Part shown: piece by piece, positions 7,149-10,749 of the stretch | Position numbering within the stretch: position 1 is the stretch's first letter | How the letters are laid out: every line of letters starts with the position of its first letter | Origin: Acanthamoeba lenticulata | Lineage: Eukaryota; Discosea; Longamoebia; Acanthamoebidae | Reading direction: 5' to 3' | Assembly (NCBI GenBank): GCA_002179805.1 | Contig: NAVB01005377.1 | Coordinates: 1 to 10,749 of the forward strand | Length of the DNA: 10,749 nucleotides | Made by a program: the position numbers and the translations under genes | The notes under the pieces: model-generated | What the model was told of the DNA's origin: nothing | Database searches by the model: none | What the model saw: the letters and a program-made list of their open reading frames with translations, nothing else

Positions 7149-10100
7149 TTAAAAGACAAAGTAGCCCGACGTCAACGATTCGAGGAAGTCGAGCACTTCG
7201 GTGGCATCGCGCAGGTGGAAGGCCGCCTGCTTGTTCTTCTTGCCCACCGAGGCGATCACGACCTCTGTCTGATGCCCAGCCGCGCCAAGAAGGCCTTCCT
7301 CCTCGCTTTCGCTCTGCTCCCCCCAAACCACCCACACGCCGTCCGTTGTGAGCTGCGGATGATCATCGTCTTCGCGCCGAGAGGTCTCTTGTGCGCACCT
7401 CGCCGCCGCTCTCGGGACACAGCCGCTTGTCGACGTTGTAGTTGAAGAGCCCGCTCAGGGCCAACGAATTGTCGCCCAGATAGAGCACAAAATCCCACTT
7501 GGACTGTGCGTCGCGCGAGGTGAGTGAGCAAAGGGTTAGGACCAAAACACGCGCGCGAGAGAGGGGCAGCATGAAACAGGCGCGCACCTCCTGTTCGGAG
7601 CGCAAGATGTTGCGGATGAGGTACGTCGAGTTGACGCCGTTGGGGCCCACCTCCACCCGCATGTTGTCGGTGTCTATTCGGATCGGCCATTTGCCTAAAA
7701 TAATAAACACATGACACCCGCCCACAACAGGTCTCTTTGTTAACAGGAAATAAATTATGTTGATAAAATGATGCAATATTCGAGACGAACCAAAGCTGCT
7801 CTCCAGGTGGAGCTGCAGTTCACGCGCCTGTGCTCGGCCGTACTCGTTATCTGACATCCTTGTGTGGGCAAAAGCGGGGACGGACGTCAGCAACACAATG
7901 GATGCGTGCGGAGGAAGGGGGAGCATACCTGAAATGCCACACGAGGTGGCACTCCTTCACCTCCGTGATGCTTCCGGGCGTTCGCTCCGTAAAGTGTTCA
8001 AAAATTGGCTGCACACACATATATGTTACGATTAATATGTAAACTTTATGAAGAAAAGAAGACCAATGGGCCGAGCGTTTACCTTGATGGCGTCCATCCA
8101 AGAGAGGTTGATGTTGTACTCGGTCAGATGTCGCCACTCGGTCGCATGAGGCGGCCTGTCGACGTCGTGCGTAAGCAATTAATGAATAATAATAATAATA
8201 AAGAATATAAATAATAATAAAAGGCGAACCGGTAGAAGAAGCCGTGCTCGGCGCCGAGGCCGAGGCCAGGCAGGCTCGAGAACCACTCCTCCATCGTTTG
8301 GCGTTTGCGGCCGCTGCGGCAGCGCCACGCCACACGTTCCCGGCCCGTCAGGAACTTTCCGAGCACGAGGCCCAGCAGCGCAACAACAACAACAACGGAC
8401 CTGATGATGACGACCACGTTGCGCGGGTCGCTGCTGAGCTTGGCCAGCGTGCGGAGCAGGCGCTGGTCCGGGTGGCCCATGTTCGGCAGCGGGAAGAACG
8501 GCATCAGCGTGCCTGTCATGCATGACGACTCGAAGGTGAGACTGAGGGACGATGAAGATGGTGATGAAGAAGAAGATGATAATGAGGTGACGTACCGTCG
8601 TAGGAGAAGAGGAGGAGGCGCTTCTTGCGGGCGTGGTAGGACTGGAGGACGCGCATGGTGAGACCCGCTGGCGAGCGCTTCTCGGCCTTTTCCTTGTTCT
8701 TGACTTTGCCGCTCTCCTCGCGGCCCATCTTGAGGGCGCTGATGAAGCGTTCGGCCCACCTCGCCGCCGTGTTGCCTGACAGTCGCCACCACAACGTGCG
8801 CGTTCAGTTTTTTGTTCTTTTGTATTTCAAATAAAATAATAACAATAAAATAATAATAATAATAATTAGGAGTACCCATGACGAAGTTGTGGAGGCTCTC
8901 GCTCTTCTGCCGGCGCGCCTCGCAAGGCATCGTGATGGCCTTGTGGATGGCCGTGGCCACGCCCTTGGCGTCCCACGGGTTGATGAGCAACGCCCCGCTG
9001 CCCAGCGACGATGCCGCCTGTGTCGCATGCCCGCGTGGTTGCTGACGTCAGCACTCGCGCGAAGAGCAAGAGGGCAATGACCAACGGCCAAGAGGAGATG
9101 AGAAAGGGGATGGACGGGGGCGAGCGGTACGCCAGTGAACTCGCTGAGGATGAGCATCCCGTGTCGCTCCTGCTGGCAAATGATATATTCGAGGGCCTGC
9201 CACCACCCATTCAAGTAAGTATTTCATTTCATTTCTTTATTGTGAAATATAAAAATAAATAAATAAATAAATATTAAAAAAAGACCAAGCGTGTGGCGTA
9301 CCGAAGAGGGCATGCCGCCTCGCAGAGACGTGATGAGCTGAGCACTGGCGATTGTGTAGAGCGCGCATATCTCCGTGTCTGCGATGGCACGACGAACGGT
9401 TAGAGGAAAAATAAAATAAAATATAAACTAGAATAAGACTAATAATTTGCCAAAAATGATGGGACATGGGGTTCACCTTCGACGCTGTGGGACATGTAGT
9501 GAATGGGCGAGTAGTCCGCGGAGGCATACTGGTGGTTGATCCTCCCCACCAGCTCATCCACCTACAGCACATCCCCATGCTACGTCAGCTATCATGAAAA
9601 GATGTAAAAACCAAAAAACAAAAAAAAACAAAACAAAACAAAAAAAAAGCAGCGGACGCACCTCCTTCTTCAGTTTCTTGTGGCGTCGCAACTTGATTCG
9701 GGCGGGCAGCGCCACCTGCACCAGCACCACCTTGCCGCGCCACTCGGGGTACTTGTTGAAGAAGTACATGAGGCCCTGCAGCTTCTGCGGGATGCCCTTC
9801 ACGTAGTCCAGCCGGTCGACGCCCAGCAGGATCTTCTTCCCGGCAAACTTCTCCTCGAGCTGCCGGATGCGCTCCCTGTGTGGGCAGAAGGCCAGCCCCG
9901 AGTGTTCGTGTCTCACGGGTGAGCCGTGGGCGGGCGAGAGGACGAGACGACAAGAGGACACAAACCTAACGGCCGGGCTGCGAAGCACGCTCTGCAGCTT
10001 GGACGGATCGATGCAGGCCGGGAAGACGTCGAGCGCGGTGGTCCGCTTGTCGTCAACAAACACGCGGGACGACGTCGTCTCGAGGCCCATCACCCGCGTG

Positions 10101-10749
10101 CAGGCTTTCAGGAAGTGCGTGATGTATTCCAGCCTGCGCCGCCAATTTCCAATATTTTTCAGCCAGTTGAAAATTATTATTATTATTACAAAAAGCAAAA
10201 GAAATTCATTAAATGAAAAACGTACGTTTGGAAGCCCACGAGGCGGCAGGCGAGGAAGCCGTTGAGCAGTTCTTCACGTGCGGGCGACGGGATGATGCGG
10301 TAGATTTCCGAAGACGGGAACGGGATGTGCAAGTAGAACCCTGAAGAGGATGACCCACCATCATGCCATGAATTCCAGAACAACATAAATCTTAATAAAA
10401 TGGAAAAGAAATTATACCGATGCGGGCACGCGGGATCTTGGCCTGGACGTAGGAGGGCACGAGGATCGTGTGGTATTCGTGGACCCAGATCAAGTCGTTC
10501 GGCTGCAGCGTGATGGACTTAAGGAGCGTCTGCGCGTAGAGCTGGTTGACCCGCTTGTAGGCCGTGTAGTACTTCTCGTCGTAATCGAGGCTGGGCTTCT
10601 GGTAGTGGAACAGCGACCACACGATGCCGTTGGAGAAGTTGTTGTGCGCCGCGATGACGTCGTCCTTGATCCACACCGGGATGCAGCCGTGCTCCTCCAC
10701 GCACCGCCGGGTCAACTCCTCCCTGTCGTGCGGGTCCTCGACATAGACC
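7149..10749 (-). CDS. tps: Trehalose-6-phosphate synthase/phosphatase homologue, likely catalytically degenerate (5' partial)
   Basis: 17 exons in the window: 10749-10418, 10340-10226, 10133-9966, 9875-9662, 9561-9477, 9378-9302, 9196-9131, 9017-8876, 8775-8596, 8512-8401, 8313-8230, 8155-8083, 8008-7929, 7858-7791, 7694-7588, 7503-7399, 7352-7149. They give 736 residues plus TAA; the first about 80-150 residues of a normal synthase, and any N-terminal extension, lie beyond 10749. Residues 1 to about 400 are a GT20 synthase domain: FSNGIVWSLFHY, LHIPFPSSEIYR, VDRLDYVKG, SEFTGAASSLGSGALLINPW. Residues about 440-736 are a HAD phosphatase domain: LLLFSYDGTLMPF (motif I), VVVIISGR (motif II), LGLGAEHGFFYR, CHLVWHFR, then GDNSLAL at motif III. 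Normally the pair makes trehalose 6-phosphate from UDP-glucose and glucose 6-phosphate, then trehalose, in the cytosol. Here catalytic residues are missing in both domains (S457 for the Asp nucleophile, G325 in RGGMP), so a regulatory role is inferred. Least certain: the 46-base intron 7353-7398. Introns are strikingly AT-rich. Confidence 0.92.
8181..8221. repeat. AAT/ATT microsatellite in TPS intron
   Basis: An AT-only stretch dominated by AAT triplets inside the intron between 8155 and 8230. On the sense (minus) strand it reads TTA/ATT repeats and lies between the GTTCGC donor at 8229 and the CGACAG acceptor at 8156. Confidence 0.8.
8826..8868. repeat. AAT/AAAAT-rich microsatellite in TPS intron
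   Basis: A tract of AATAAAATAATAAC-like units followed by AAT repeats in the intron between 8775 and 8876. It sits close to the donor at 8875, so it is T-rich at the start of the intron in the transcript. Confidence 0.75.
9246..9282. repeat. AAAT tetranucleotide repeat in TPS intron
   Basis: Five or so AAAT units flanked by A-rich sequence, in the intron between 9196 and 9302. On the sense strand it reads (ATTT)n. Confidence 0.75.
9606..9648. repeat. Poly-A/CAAAA tract in TPS intron
   Basis: A nearly pure A tract interrupted by single C (CAAAA and CAAAAAAAA units) in the intron between 9561 and 9662. On the sense strand it is a long T-rich tract directly after the GTGCGT donor at 9661. Confidence 0.75.
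10172..10188. repeat. ATT microsatellite in TPS intron
   Basis: About five ATT units in the intron between 10133 and 10226; on the sense strand these read (AAT)n, so this intron has the opposite strand bias from the other repeat-bearing introns of the gene. Confidence 0.7.

Noticed and set aside
7363..7401. Direct read-through from the GDNSLAL exon to the C-terminal exon
   Set aside because: The frames differ and a stop intervenes. A GTGCGC donor at 7398 and a CCGCAG acceptor at 7353 restore the frame to the conserved VVIASVGKK end.
8244..8661. Plus-strand frames of 93 and 118 residues opposite the TPS homologue
   Set aside because: Antisense shadows running across introns and microsatellites, with Arg/Asp-rich repetitive sequence.
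8124..8990. A single 288-residue minus-strand open frame
   Set aside because: It reads straight through at least four introns (runs of Tyr, Ser and Val from repeats). Only its exon parts carry TPS/TPP motifs.
1..10749. CRISPR array, insertion sequence, prophage or bacterial operon
   Set aside because: No regularly spaced repeats, no transposase, and every gene is interrupted by GT..AG introns; repeats seen are simple microsatellites.

Overview
The window looks like nuclear DNA of an intron-dense, gene-dense protist. Coding exons are GC-rich and are broken by many introns of roughly 45-330 bases, often AT-rich or pyrimidine-rich, with GT..AG ends; GTACGY and GTGCGY are frequent donors. No operon signals, Shine-Dalgarno sites or bacterial gene packing are seen. 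The style (short introns, about 120-base intergenic gaps, LIM plus zinc-ribbon proteins, a trehalose-6-phosphate synthase homologue) fits an amoebozoan such as Acanthamoeba best. That assignment is inference, not a database result.

Layout, left to right. 1-401: no gene resolved, purine/pyrimidine-biased low-complexity DNA. 402-3004 (minus): a 14-exon major facilitator transporter of the MFSD5 (molybdate-anion transporter) family. 3005-3432: a shared, divergent upstream region that holds a tRNA-like Pol III element (3230-3302) with good A and B boxes but an anticodon arm that does not fold. 3433-3940 (plus): a two-exon, 132-residue protein with one LIM domain and a C-terminal zinc ribbon. 4064-5355 (minus): a five-exon, 346-residue protein with the HxD...H...R pattern of a 2-oxoglutarate/Fe(II) oxygenase. 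5479-6908 (minus): a four-exon, 416-residue protein of unknown function, preceded in the same frame by a 35-codon ORF ending in TGA. 7149-10749 (minus, 5' end outside the window): 17 exons of a two-domain trehalose-6-phosphate synthase/phosphatase homologue.

The most interesting point is that the last protein keeps the full two-domain architecture but has lost catalytic residues in both halves. The phosphatase nucleophile Asp is Ser, its GDDxxDE motif has become GDNSLAL, and its GVxKG lysine is gone. In the synthase half the RDGMN motif reads RGGMP, and two further substrate-contact positions are changed. This suggests a regulatory pseudoenzyme. The five genes do not form an obvious pathway; they are neighbours in a compact eukaryotic genome. 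Exon boundaries were worked out by hand from splice consensus, reading phase and protein-family alignment from memory. They are phase-consistent in every gene, but a few (flagged) are uncertain.
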